This document shows, piece after piece, positions 25,807 to 35,550 of a DNA stretch of 64,000 nt. The stretch spans positions 2,724,637 through 2,788,636 of the forward strand of contig CM038704.1 in assembly GCA_021613375.1 (NCBI GenBank). Direction: 5' to 3'. This DNA comes from Megaleporinus macrocephalus (lineage: Eukaryota; Chordata; Actinopteri; Characiformes; Anostomidae). The notes under the pieces were generated by a model. The model was not told the DNA's origin, searched no databases, and was given only the letters and a program-made list of their open reading frames with translations. Position 1 is the first letter of the stretch, and every line of letters begins with the position of its first letter. A program made the position numbers and the translations under genes.

Positions 25807-26626
25807 TGCTCCTTTTGTTTCTAGTGAAAGCCCATCCTTGTAGGATGGTCCCCCTATAGGTTGCAATGGTTTCAACCAGGGGTGGGCCTCTCCTAGAAGA
25901 TGGAGAAAATACTCTGGAGGCTAGCGAGCGAGTCCGGACCTCGAGCTGAGGTGGAGCTGAGGTGCTGTTGACCAGGCATAGACTGACCGTGTGTTAGGCC
26001 ATTTTATTTTAGTTCCACTTATTTCTTTTTCAGTAGACTTGTATTTTTCTGTTTTATTTGTGATAAATATCTATTACCGTTTACCTTATCCATCTATCAT
26101 CCGTTTACCAACCCAGCCTTTTTTTAATATGGGCCAGTCCTGCTCCTTATTACTCTTGGACCCCCTTCAATGTCTTACCATCAAAATTACAGGAAGCCCT
26201 TGAAAATAAACATATCATGATGCTATGCTGACCATCATCTAGGTCACTGTTTAGCTATGGCTATGTCTTGGCTATTCTTAACTAACCTGATCTGCCTCAG
26301 GGTGGCGCTGTGGCAAACTGGTTGTCTGCTATAACTACACAGTGTGCTACATAAGTGTACGTCTGAACACCAGTCTAATTTTGCCAGGAGTTTTCTGGGA
26401 AGAATGAATTATTACTAATTAGACTGAGGAGGAGATGATGAGGAAGATCTCAGTTAATCTCAGTGTGGAAGATCTACCAAACTAGAGAAGAGCATCTCCA
26501 GAAGAACAACTGTGTACACAGTGATCTGTATCCAGCTGTATGGAGCCACTCCTGATAAGCTCCTGCTGGTCGGTCTCTCAGTTGATGATCAAAGTGGTTC
26601 TGAATAAAGAAAAGAACGAGTGTTAC
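25807..26626. other. shq1 intron 2, acceptor-distal part
   Basis: About 820 bp of single-copy sequence between the satellite and exon 2. A GGTGGCGCTGTGGC word near 26300 may be a repeat fragment. No gene was recognised. Confidence 0.5.
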
Positions 26627-26691
26627 CTTTATCGATGTCGAACGAGGCTTGTTCCCGCCCATCCTGCACGATTCTTCCAGGTAGGGTCAGT
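26627..26691 (-). CDS. shq1: shq1 exon 2 (residues 48-70)
   Basis: A 65-nt exon, far too short to appear as a long open frame. It follows a CGTTACAG acceptor and ends at a GTAACA donor. Its first A completes Arg48 and its last G starts Gly70. It encodes [20 protein letters not shown] then K, against human [20 protein letters not shown]. It forms central strands of the CS domain. Confidence 0.96.
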
Positions 26692-26704
26692 CTGTAACGA
26701 CAGG

Positions 26705-27330
26705 AATCCAGGTGAACAGTCATAACATTAAACCCACCTCCTTATATCTCCACTCACTGTCCAGTGTATCAGCTCCACTGACCATACAGGACCTCCACTC
26801 ACTGTCCACTGTATCAGCTCCACTGACCATACAGGACCTCCACTCACTGTCCACTGTATCAGCTCCACTGACCATACAGGAGCTCCACTTACAGACTGTA
26901 GTTCATCTGAATCTCTGTATACTTTATTACTCTGTTCTTTAATGATCAGGACCCCCACAGGACCACCACAGAGCAGATACTATTAGGGAGGTGGATCATT
27001 CTCAGCACTGCAGTGACACTGACGTGCTGGTGTGAGTGGATCAGACAAGCAGTGCTGCTGCTGGACTGAGAATCGTCCACCAATCAAAACTATCCAGACA
27101 GCAGTGTCCTGTGGGCGGCGTCCTGTGTCCACTGATGAAGAACTAGAGGAACACAAACTGTGCAGCAGCAGATGAGCTACTGTCTCTGACTTTACATCTA
27201 CAAGGTGGACCAGCAAGTAGTAGGAGTGTCTAATAGAGTGGACAGTGAGTGGACACAGCGTTTAAATACTCCACAACACACACTAACACACCAGCACCAC
27301 ATCAGTGTCACTGCAGTAGCCCTCATCCAC
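26705..27330. mobile_element. Foldback-type dispersed repeat filling shq1 intron 1
   Basis: Almost the whole 650-bp intron is one repeat. It contains words I associate with a very common repeat of catfish and characin genomes: CAGGACCCCCACAGGACCAC, TCATTCTCAGCACTGCAGTG, AGTGTCTAATAGAGTGGACA. Inverted pairs occur, for example CACTCACTGTCCACT near 26800 and its complement near 27240, and CAGTGTCACTGCAGT against ACTGCAGTGACACTG. Three tandem copies of a CACTCACTGTCCACTGTATC unit of about 50 bp lie at its left end. It is probably non-autonomous; the class is not certain. Confidence 0.65.
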
Positions 27331-27341
27331 AGACCACCCAC

Positions 27342-27484
27342 CTGAGGAAATACGGCTTGGCGAAGAACTTGAAGTCCTCTCCGTCGATATAGATGTCGAA
27401 CTCAGAGGTTCGTGTGTACGGGGCGCGGATGACCAGCGTGAGGAAGTCGGGGTCCTGACTCAGCTCGAACGCCGGGGTGATCAT
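27342..27484 (-). CDS. shq1: shq1 exon 1 with start codon (residues 1-48)
   Basis: SHQ1 is a chaperone-like factor that holds dyskerin/NAP57 before H/ACA snoRNP assembly, which is needed for rRNA pseudouridylation and telomerase RNA. On the minus strand ATG at 27484-27482, with A at -3, opens [20 protein letters not shown], then [20 protein letters not shown]. Human SHQ1 begins [20 protein letters not shown] and also has the SEFDVYF and DFKFYAKPYFLR blocks. This is the first part of the CS domain. The exon ends at a GTGGGT donor in phase 2 (143 nt). A CTGAACAG just upstream of the ATG could be an acceptor, in which case a noncoding first exon lies further right; the promoter is therefore unplaced. 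With exons 2-6 the reading frame is intact to residue 237 of an expected 550 or more. Confidence 0.96.
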
Positions 27485-27697
27485 GCTGCCTGTTCAGAGC
27501 CGCACCACAGTCGCACACCTGGAAGAGCAGGAGCGGTCAATTCTCTGCAGGGTCTGTATGTGGGTTCATGGGTTACACCTCTGAAAGCAGGGGCGCACAA
27601 CCAGAATAACCAGATTTCAGATTTTCTGGAACATTTACAATGTGTTTGAAAGCACCTGTACCACATAATCATACATAACTTATAGTTTATGTGTAAA

Positions 27698-28163
27698 GCT
27701 GATAGTTTAAAGTCTTTATCTGATCAATAAGTGTCTGATCACCAGTAAGAACAGCAGATCTGATTAGAACAGATGTAAATAATCATACATACAATACAAA
27801 GTAACATGAATATGTTATTGTGAGAGAAGTAGATCAGATCTTGATCCAGTTTGAAGAACAAAGTTAGGTTCCAGATTTCTCCTGGACGCCCCAGACATTG
27901 TATGAATGTGTTCAGTTCCTTCAGCAGCAAATCTTGATTTAGCTTAATGAAGTACTGAGCAGTCAAAGCAGGTATTAGATGAGAACTGATAATAATACTG
28001 GGTTGTTTAGGAGAAGCTTGGAAAGGAATAAATAAACACACTGATGTATGTAAAAGCTCTACTTACTCTATTAATACTGATTAATATTTAATAATAAAGT
28101 GTTTGCTGAGTAAATAAAAGCTTCCTGTCTGGAAAAAATAGCTTTTTATATATAATAATGTCC
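27698..28163 (-). repeat. Dispersed 448-bp repeat, copy B
   Basis: Same family and orientation as the copy at 9.1-9.5 kb, extended at one end by AGCTGATAGTTTAAAGTC, which copy C also has. The 100-codon minus-strand frame at 28041-27739 is open and differs from copy A at only a few residues, for example FIPFQASP in place of FNSFQASP. Confidence 0.75.
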
Positions 28164-28479
28164 TTAAGTGACTCAAATGTACAGCAGCAGTTTATTTAAA
28201 TTATTTAGGATTATAAAATACTTCTTAATACTGTAAAAATAAAGTTTTATGCTTTATTTAAGAATATAAAACTCCAGTTTGGCTCATTAAAGAACATTTA
28301 TATTACAGCATTTATGGCCAACACAGTGTGAGCCATAAAAAGCCGGGATGGTAATCAGAATCACCCGCTTAGTATCCCCCTATTTAAAAGTGTACAGTTC
28401 TTCACTCCTCATCACAGGACTTGCACACTACAGTCTAGGAGTGAATAATTTGGAAAATATCCATTTGCAATTTTTTATT

Positions 28480-29140
28480 AATGTTGTGAGATTTGAAATG
28501 TGATTATTATTTATAAATTAAGGATCAGGATTGCGTTTTTGGCTAGTAAGACCAGAATGTCCACCTTTTCTGACTACAGTGAGCCAGACTGGCAGTGAGT
28601 TATCGTTGTGATGTCACAACACATAAAGGTTTTGTTGGATCTGATTGGTGTAACTCATTCTGTGTTATTAGGGTTAACTTCTCTTCTGCTGTTAATGTAG
28701 TGTATATATATATTAATATTAGGGGTGTGTTTAAAAAATTGATTTTTTTTATTCAAATCGATCTTCATTTGAATAATCAGAGATTGATCTTTTAAAAAAA
28801 AATAAATAAATAAAAAAATAAAATATATATATATATACACAAGTTACTATTTTGAAGACAATTGATTTGGTTGGACAGTGATAAGATATCTCATATACGA
28901 ATATATATTTTATCTTGACATTAAAAAAAAAAAAATGTACTTCAATTAAAAATTTGATTATTAGCTATAAAAGATTCAGGCCTTTCTGTTTTTAGGCCCC
29001 TGAATACAGTGAGCCAGACTGCAAGGACGTTGTGGTAGTGATGTCACAACACATGGAGATTTGGTTGCCTCTGATTGGTGGAATTAATCGATATGCGGTC
29101 TCAGTGTTATTGGGTGAAATTCAGTGTTTGAGTTCAAAAA
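28480..29140 (+). repeat. Two diverged copies of the 290-bp CRE/CCAAT repeat, with a TAGGGGTGTG-type insertion
   Basis: Copies around 28580 and 28996 share CAGTGAGCCAGACTG, GTGATGTCACAACACAT and TCTGATTGGTG with the tandem array at 46.2-48.2 kb. Between them, from about 28720, is an AT-rich element opening TTAGGGGTGTGTTTAAAAAA, probably a MITE. Confidence 0.65.
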
Positions 29141-29269
29141 CTGTGGATTTTAGTCGTGTATCAGTCTCAGTCTCACTGTATCTACTAAAAACATAAACAC
29201 TAGAATTAATAGCTTATCAATAAACTTAACCATATAATTAGATTAACCTCCTACACCTCTAATGTGAGT

Positions 29270-29830
29270 CCGCTCTTCAGTTCCTCCCTCTCCAAACTAC
29301 ACAACTTACTTCAAATCAAATTCCATTTCTGTTTTTCTTAAACTGTGGATAAGCACATCATCAGGATGTAAACAAAGTTCATTCCTAGCAGTTTGGTGTG
29401 AAATAATCCATTCTAGAGAAACTTACAGTTAGAAGTGCTCACAGTGGTGGTGAATGGAACCAGACGTCCACCTATAAAAGCTCTCTCAGAGAAAGTTATT
29501 ACAGTAAAGAGTTATAAATACACTGTCTGATAACTGAGACGTGGGGTTATGATCAATTTTAGGAGAGTTTTGTCAAAAAACATTAATTTAAAAACCCATT
29601 CACGGTAAATGAGACACATTCGGAGCAAAATCGTCCCCCAAATAAAACTATTATTTTCATATTTTCCACAATTTTCCCAACATTAATATTCCATATGAAC
29701 ACGCAGAGGACGTGTAGATTCACTGGTGGTTTCTGATAGTAAATAAAACGGCTATAGTAATTTAGACACTGGGACACCTGGTTACCATCACCAGCACTGT
29801 AAGGAAATCAGCGCGTCTACAATCAACCAT
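29270..29830 (+). repeat. Dispersed repeat with TGGTGAATGGAACC and CATCACCAGCACTGTAA words
   Basis: It shares GGTGAATGGAACC, CGTCCACCT and AAAAGCTC words with 39.5-39.6 kb. Near 29780 it carries a short GGTTACCATCACCAGCACTG tract similar to the seed of the 40-44 kb arrays. No coding potential. Confidence 0.5.
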
Positions 29831-31439
29831 TTCACACCAAACCCACTCAATTTCACTCTACCTATAAATATCAACAGCTAAATTTAAAAAAGTTAAGCAG
29901 AAATTCTAAACACAATGGTGCAAATATGAGAACTCTATCCAATGCAGTAATTAGTAGCACTTAGTGCACAGTAAGACTGAATCAAATAATTAGCCTGGGG
30001 TGTAAAGGGTTAATTACAGCTCAGCTCAGGCTTCACCAGCTTGTAGTCGAGGACTGTAAAGTTAAAGCATGTGACCTGACCTACTTCACGCTGCGCGACT
30101 ATGCATTAGTGCGTTAATGCAGTTTACGACTCCACCTTGTGGTTGTTGGAGTGAAAATGTATGCAAGGTTCTCCAGGCATGAAAGGAAACCACAGCACAG
30201 TAGATGCCAATGTTAGGTAATCCATACAGCTCTGGTGGGCATACAGGTGGCCATACTGGTCAGCAGCACTGTACTGGCAGACCTGCCAACCTTGGAAAAT
30301 TGTTTTGAGTAGCAACTTAATGGCACGGCGCGGCGCGAGGTCAGGTACATGTGCTGATCAGTATTGATTGAGTCCACATGCTCATCATCATAACTTACTA
30401 CTAAACACAGTCTGAGAGCTTTACACTCAAGAAAAACAGCCTCAGAGTATTTATTTCTTTTAACTGATTTATTTTAATGCTTTGTTTCTTATTTCTTTAT
30501 TTCTGTAAAGCACTTTGAGTTGCCACTGTGTATGAAAGGTGCTATACAAATAAACTTGCCTTGCCATAGTACCCACCACCATATCTAGCTATTCAACATA
30601 CAAGTAGACTATGAAGAAAACTAGAACTCTTTTAATGAAAACATATATATTTCAGTTTTCTGTGCTTTCATACATTTAAAATTTTGGAACATGTTCCAAT
30701 GTTACTTTTACCAACAGTTTGTGATTAATATTAAATTTTGCTATTGCCTGAATAAACCCTGGACTAATATCTGTTATTATTATGAACATTTAATACCATT
30801 TAATGTGTTAAATTAGAATTCTCACTAAAATACACTTGAACATGGTAGAGATTTTGGATGCCATTTACTTAAAAACTGTTCAGTAGAATAACTTCATAAT
30901 TCATATGTACATAGTATTCTAGACTCTGAACTGATATCTGTTGACTTTATGGACTATCTATTAGAAATAGCTATTTTATAAAGCTGTGAATTTAACTTTT
31001 AGGCTTTTTCTCAGGTCTGCATGTGCAATGACTCTTAGCAACAAGTGTACAGCAGTCACGCACTCACACAGTTCACGTGCGGCTAGTTGAACTGTGTATG
31101 GGTGATAGGTGGCTGGCTTAAACTGAGTTTTAAGCTGATGCGGGATCAGACAAGTGGGCAACGAGAATCAGTGAATGCACACTCATAAAAAAACAAAACA
31201 AAACAAAAAAAAAACCAAAACACCCCCAATCCAAGACTCGAGCAGTCGAAGGGGATTCACATGGTGCGCGTGGACAGTTATCAACTCGATAGTGATGATA
31301 AACGCACGCAGGACGTCTTTCTGTGCTCACGAGCTTCACATTCACGCTCACGGGAGGGATATTTACACACGCCAACTGTTAAAACTTGCAAGTTTATATT
31401 TTACATCCTGAGTTTTTGAGTCCCTAGTTTGACATTGAC
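29831..31439. other. Intergenic sequence with a short LINE 3' end
   Basis: Mostly single-copy AT-rich DNA. At 30495-30570, TGTAAAGCACTTTGAGTTGC and GTGCTATACAAATAAACTTG resemble the conserved 3' end of fish LINEs of the L2/Rex type. No gene was recognised in the remainder. Confidence 0.5.
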
Positions 31440-32165
31440 AACTCACAACTCCAGCACCAACGATTAGCACGACTCGTCTTCAATCTTCCCAAGTTCTCTC
31501 ACGCCACTCCACTGCTGCGCCCTCTTCACTGGCTTCCTGTAGCTGCTCACATTCAGTTTAAAGTTCTGAAGCCTACAAAGTCAAGACTGGACCAGCTCCT
31601 CCTGAACTTATAGCAATGGTCCAAAGTCGAACCGCACCTCGAGCCCTTCGCGCTTCAAGTTCGGCTCGGCTTGACCCGCCATCAGTCAAGATTCATGGAA
31701 GACACGTGACAAGACGCTTCTCTGTCCTGGAGTCCAGATGGTGGAACGAACTTCCACTGGCTGTCCGAACAGCGAACTCTCTCACGGTCTTCAAACGCAG
31801 ACTGAAGACCACCATCTCTTTGTAAAGCACTGATAAACACTGATCTACTGAAGCATTGGTAGAAACCGTAATAGCACTTGATCTTCTAGGAGCTCTGGAT
31901 AAGTCCTGCACTGATACTGTATGTAGTCTTGTATTTGTTCTCTTCTCTGTAGGTGTTCCAGTCTTGCTAGGTATTGCATTGTCTTGTTTCTAGGTATCAG
32001 CACTGGCCCTGTGTTTATGGTAGTATTTGAGTATAAGAGTAGTTTGAACTTAAAGCTGTTTGTACTAGATATAGATACTCATACTCTAACCAACACTAAC
32101 CACTTTTGCAAGTCGCTCCGGATAAGAGTGTCTGGTAAATGCTGTAAATGTAAATGTAATTACCT
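31440..32165 (+). mobile_element. LINE 3' fragment (L2/Rex-like), 5'-truncated
   Basis: Plus strand. It has the block reading HWLPVAAHIQFKVLK (near 31515), and a frame at 31616-31825 with RRFSVLESRWWNELPLAVRT then FKRRLKTTISL. This is the usual C-terminal end of L2/Rex-type reverse transcriptase proteins. The two pieces are broken by stops. It ends near 32165 with AAATGCTGTAAATGTAAATG, the short-repeat tail typical of these elements. Dead by 5' truncation and stops. Confidence 0.75.
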
Positions 32166-32604
32166 CTGAAACGGTGTTTAGCTCCATCCTCCCTTTAAAA
32201 CCAGTCCCAGTATGAAGACAGAGAGGGACGAAAACCAAATTGGTTACTTCACTGGCTCTCCGGCTCTCCACTAGGAGCGTGCTTGAGTTTAAAACTAGCG
32301 CTATTATTGGTCGAAGTGTTCTTTTCCCGCGAATGCAGAAAGAATTAAACTCAAAGCCATCAATGACTTTAAGTATTTTGAAGAGAAAAATCGTAGCAGC
32401 GTAGTTTGATGTGTAAATGCGTATCTGCTACACTAAATGAGTAAAGGTTGCAGGTCTGTACTGGTATAGTGTTACTGTTTCAGTGTACATATCATTATCA
32501 ACACGCTTAATCAATATAGAGCAGTACATCCACCATACACTTCGTATAGAAGGAGGAATTCAACTGGAGGCAGTTCTGGGCAAAAGTTTGATTACTGTAT
32601 TTAA
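32166..32604. promoter_or_regulatory. Possible shq1 promoter, weak
   Basis: Around 32300-32335 an ATTGGTC (reverse CCAAT box) and TTTTCCCGCGAA (E2F-like) lie close together in otherwise repeat-poor sequence. This is typical of growth-related housekeeping promoters. It would suit a noncoding first exon of shq1 on the minus strand about 4.8 kb upstream of the ATG. No transcript start or exon-1 donor could be shown. A rival site is the CpG-rich patch at 38.45-38.6 kb. Confidence 0.2.
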
Positions 32605-33029
32605 AATGCTATATTTACTTAGTAAACTTTATTATTAAATATTAATCAGTGTTAATAGAGTAAGTAGTGTTTTCCATACGTCAGTGTGTTTATTTAACTC
32701 TTTCCAAGCTTCTCCTAAACAACCCAGTATTATTATCAGTTCTCATCTAATACCTGCTTTGACTGCTCAGTACTTCATTAAGCTAAATCAAGATTTGCTG
32801 CTGAAGGAACTGAACACAGTCATACAATGTCTGGGGCGTCCAGGAGAAATCTGGAACCTAACTTTGTTCTTCAAACTGGATTAAGATCTGATCTACTTCT
32901 CTCACAATAACACATTCATGTTACTTTGTATTGTATGTATGATTATTTACATCTGTTCTAATCAGATCTGCTGTTCTTAGTAGTGAATAAACACTTACTG
33001 ATCAGATAAAGACTTTTAACTATCAGCTC
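32605..33029 (+). repeat. Dispersed 448-bp repeat, copy C (inverted, frame broken)
   Basis: Same family as the copies at 9.1 and 27.7 kb, in the opposite orientation. The frame begins at 32684 as in the others but ends after KLD at 32884, because a CAA codon in copies A and B is TAA here. Confidence 0.75.
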
Positions 33030-33104
33030 AGGGGATCTAAACTTTAACACAGTCTTATCAACACTGTTATGTGCTCTCAGATAAGGTTTTCCAAGATCTC
33101 AGGG

Positions 33105-35540
33105 GAGTTAGTGTAGAGTCGGCTGTGTGTGTGTAGTGTTACTGCTACAGAGGTTAGTGTAGAGTCGGCTGTGTGTGTGTAGTGTTACTGCTACAGAGGT
33201 TAGTGTAGAGTCGGCTGTGTGTGTGTGTAGTGTTACTGCTACAGAGGTAAGTGTAGTCGGCTGTGTGTGTGTAGTGTTACTGCTACAGAGGTAAGTGTAG
33301 AGGGGCAGTCGTGGGCTGAAGGTTAGGGATCCGGTCTTGTGACCGGAAGGTCGCCGGTTCGATCCCTGGGACCGGCAAGTCATGACTGTAGTGCCCTTGG
33401 GCAAGGCACCTAACCCCAACTGCTCCCCGGGCGCCGTGGATAAGGGCTGCCCACCGCTCCGGGCACGTGTGCTCACCGCCCCCTAGTGTGTATGTTCACT
33501 AGTGTGTGTATATGTGGGTGTTTCACTGCACGGATGGGTTAAATGCGGAGGTCAAATTCCGCTGTGTGTAAACACATGTGGCTAATCGTACGTCGTACGT
33601 CGTCGTACGTTGAGAGTCGGCTGTGTGTGTGTAGTGTTACTGCTACAGAGGTTAGTGTAGAGTCGGCTGTGTGTGTGTAGTGTTACTGCTACAGAGGTAA
33701 GTGTAGTCGGCTGTGTGTGTGTAGTGTTACTGCTACAGAGGTTAGTGTAGAGTCGGCTGTGTGTGTGTAGTGTTACTGCTACAGAGGTTAGTGTAGAGTC
33801 GGCTGTGTGTGTGTAGTGTTACTGCTACAGAGGTTAGTGTAGAGTCGGCTGTGTGTGTGTAGTGTTACTGCTACAGAGGTTAGTGTAGAGTCGGCTGTGT
33901 GTGTGTAGTGTTACTGCTACAGAGGTTAGTGTAGAGTCGGCTGTGTGTGTGTAGTGTTACTGCTACAGAGGTTAGTGTAGAGTTGGGTGTGTGTGTAGTG
34001 TTACTGCTGCTACAGAGGTTAGTGTAGAGTCGGCTGTGTGTGTAGTGTTACTGCTGCTACAGAGGTTAGTGTAGAGTCGGCTGTGTGTGTGTAGTGTTAC
34101 TGCTACAGAGGTTAGTGTAGAGTCGGCTGTGTGTGTGTAGTGTTACTGCTACAGAGGTTAGTGTAGAGTCGGCTGTGTGTGTGTAGTGTTACTGCTACAG
34201 AGGTTAGTGTAGAGTCGGCTGTGTGTGTGTAGTGTTACTGCTACAGAGGTTAGTGTAGAGTCGGCTGTGTGTGTGTAGTGTTACTGCTGCTACAGAGGTT
34301 AGTGTAGAGTCAGCTGTGTGTGTGTAGTGTTACTGCTACAGAGGTTAATGTAGAGTCGGCTGTGTGTGTGTAGTGTTACTGCTACAGAGGTAAGTGTAGA
34401 GTCGGCTGTGTGTGTGTAGTGTTACTGCTACAGAGGTTAGTGTAGAGTCAGCTGTGTGTGTGTAGTGTTACTGCTACAGAGGTTAATGTAGAGTCGGCTG
34501 TGTGTGTGTAGTGTTACTGCTGCTACAGAGGTTAGTGTAGAGTCGGCTGTGTGTGTGTAGTGTTACTGCTGCTACAGAGGTTAGTGTAGAGTCGGCTGTG
34601 TGTGTGTAGTGTTACTGCTGCTACAGAGGTTAGTGTAGAGTCGGCTGTGTGTGTGTAGTGTTACTGCTGCTACAGAGGTTAGTGTAGAGTCGGCTGTGTG
34701 TGTGTAGTGTTACTGCTGCTACAGAGGTTATTGTAGAGTCGGCTGTGTGTGTGTAGTGTTACTGCTACAGAGGTTATTGTAGAGTCGGCTGTGTGTGTGT
34801 AGTGTTACTGCTACAGAGGTTAGTGTAGAGTCGGCTGTGTGTGTGTAATGTTACTGCTACAGAGGTTAGTGTAGAGTCGGCTGTGTGTGTGTAGTGTTAC
34901 TGCTACAGAGGTTAGTGTAGAGTCGGCTGTGTGTGTGTAGTGTTACTGCTGCTACAGAGGTTGGTGTAGAGTCGGCTGTGTGTGTGTAGTGTTACTGCTA
35001 CAGAGGTTAGTGTAGAGTCGGCTGTGTGTGTTTAATGTTACTGCTACAGAGGTTATTGTAGAGTCGGCTGTGTGTGTGTAGTGTTACTGCTGCTACAGAG
35101 GTTAGTGTAGAGTCGGCTGTGTGTGTGTAATGTTACTGCTACAGAGGTTAGTGTAGAGTCGGCTGTGTGTGTGTAGTGTTACTGCTACAGAGGTTAGTGT
35201 AGAGTCGGCTGTGTGTGTGTAGTGTTACTGCTGCTACAGAGGTTAGTGTAGAGTCGGCTGTGTGTGTGTAGTGTTACTGCTACAGAGGTTAGTGTAGAGT
35301 CGGCTGTGTGTGTGTAGTGTTACTGCTGCTACAGAGGTTAGTGTAGAGTCGGCTGTGTGTGTGTAGTGTTACTGCTACAGAGGTTAGTGTAGAGTCGGCT
35401 GTGTGTGTGTAGTGTTACTGCTGCTACAGAGGTTAGTGTAGAGTCGGCTGAGTGTGTGTAGTGTTACTGCTACAGAGGTTAGTGTAGAGTCAGCTGTGTG
35501 TGTGTGTAGTGTTACTGCTGCTACAGAGGTTACTATTGTT
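33105..35540. repeat. 46-bp minisatellite, interrupted by a SINE
   Basis: About 45-50 units of 46 bp, core TTAGTGTAGAGTCGGCTGTG then GTAGTGTTACTGCTACAGAG. A 49-bp form has an extra GCT (CTGCTGCTAC). Four units lie left of the SINE at 33302-33611 and the rest lie to its right. Confidence 0.96.
33302..33611 (+). mobile_element. tRNA-derived SINE
   Basis: The tRNA-like head starts GGGCAGTCGTGGGCTGAAGG (A-box region). The B box GGTTCGATCCC is at 33356-33366. The body has CCTTGGGCAAGGCACCTAAC and GGTTAAATGCGGAGGTCAAA, a pattern familiar from fish SINEs. The 3' end is a short repeat of CGTACGT words. It sits inside the 46-bp array. The flanking duplication is at best AGAG. Confidence 0.9.
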
Positions 35541-35550
35541 GTATGAAATA

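Noticed and set aside
30124..30315. Minus-strand 63-codon frame (WQVCQYSAADQYGHLY...) as a gene
   Set aside because: Isolated, with no conserved family recognised, and it could be transposon-derived; not enough to call.
33340..33370. A functional tRNA gene
   Set aside because: The B box belongs to the tRNA-like head of a SINE; the cloverleaf is not complete and a SINE body follows.
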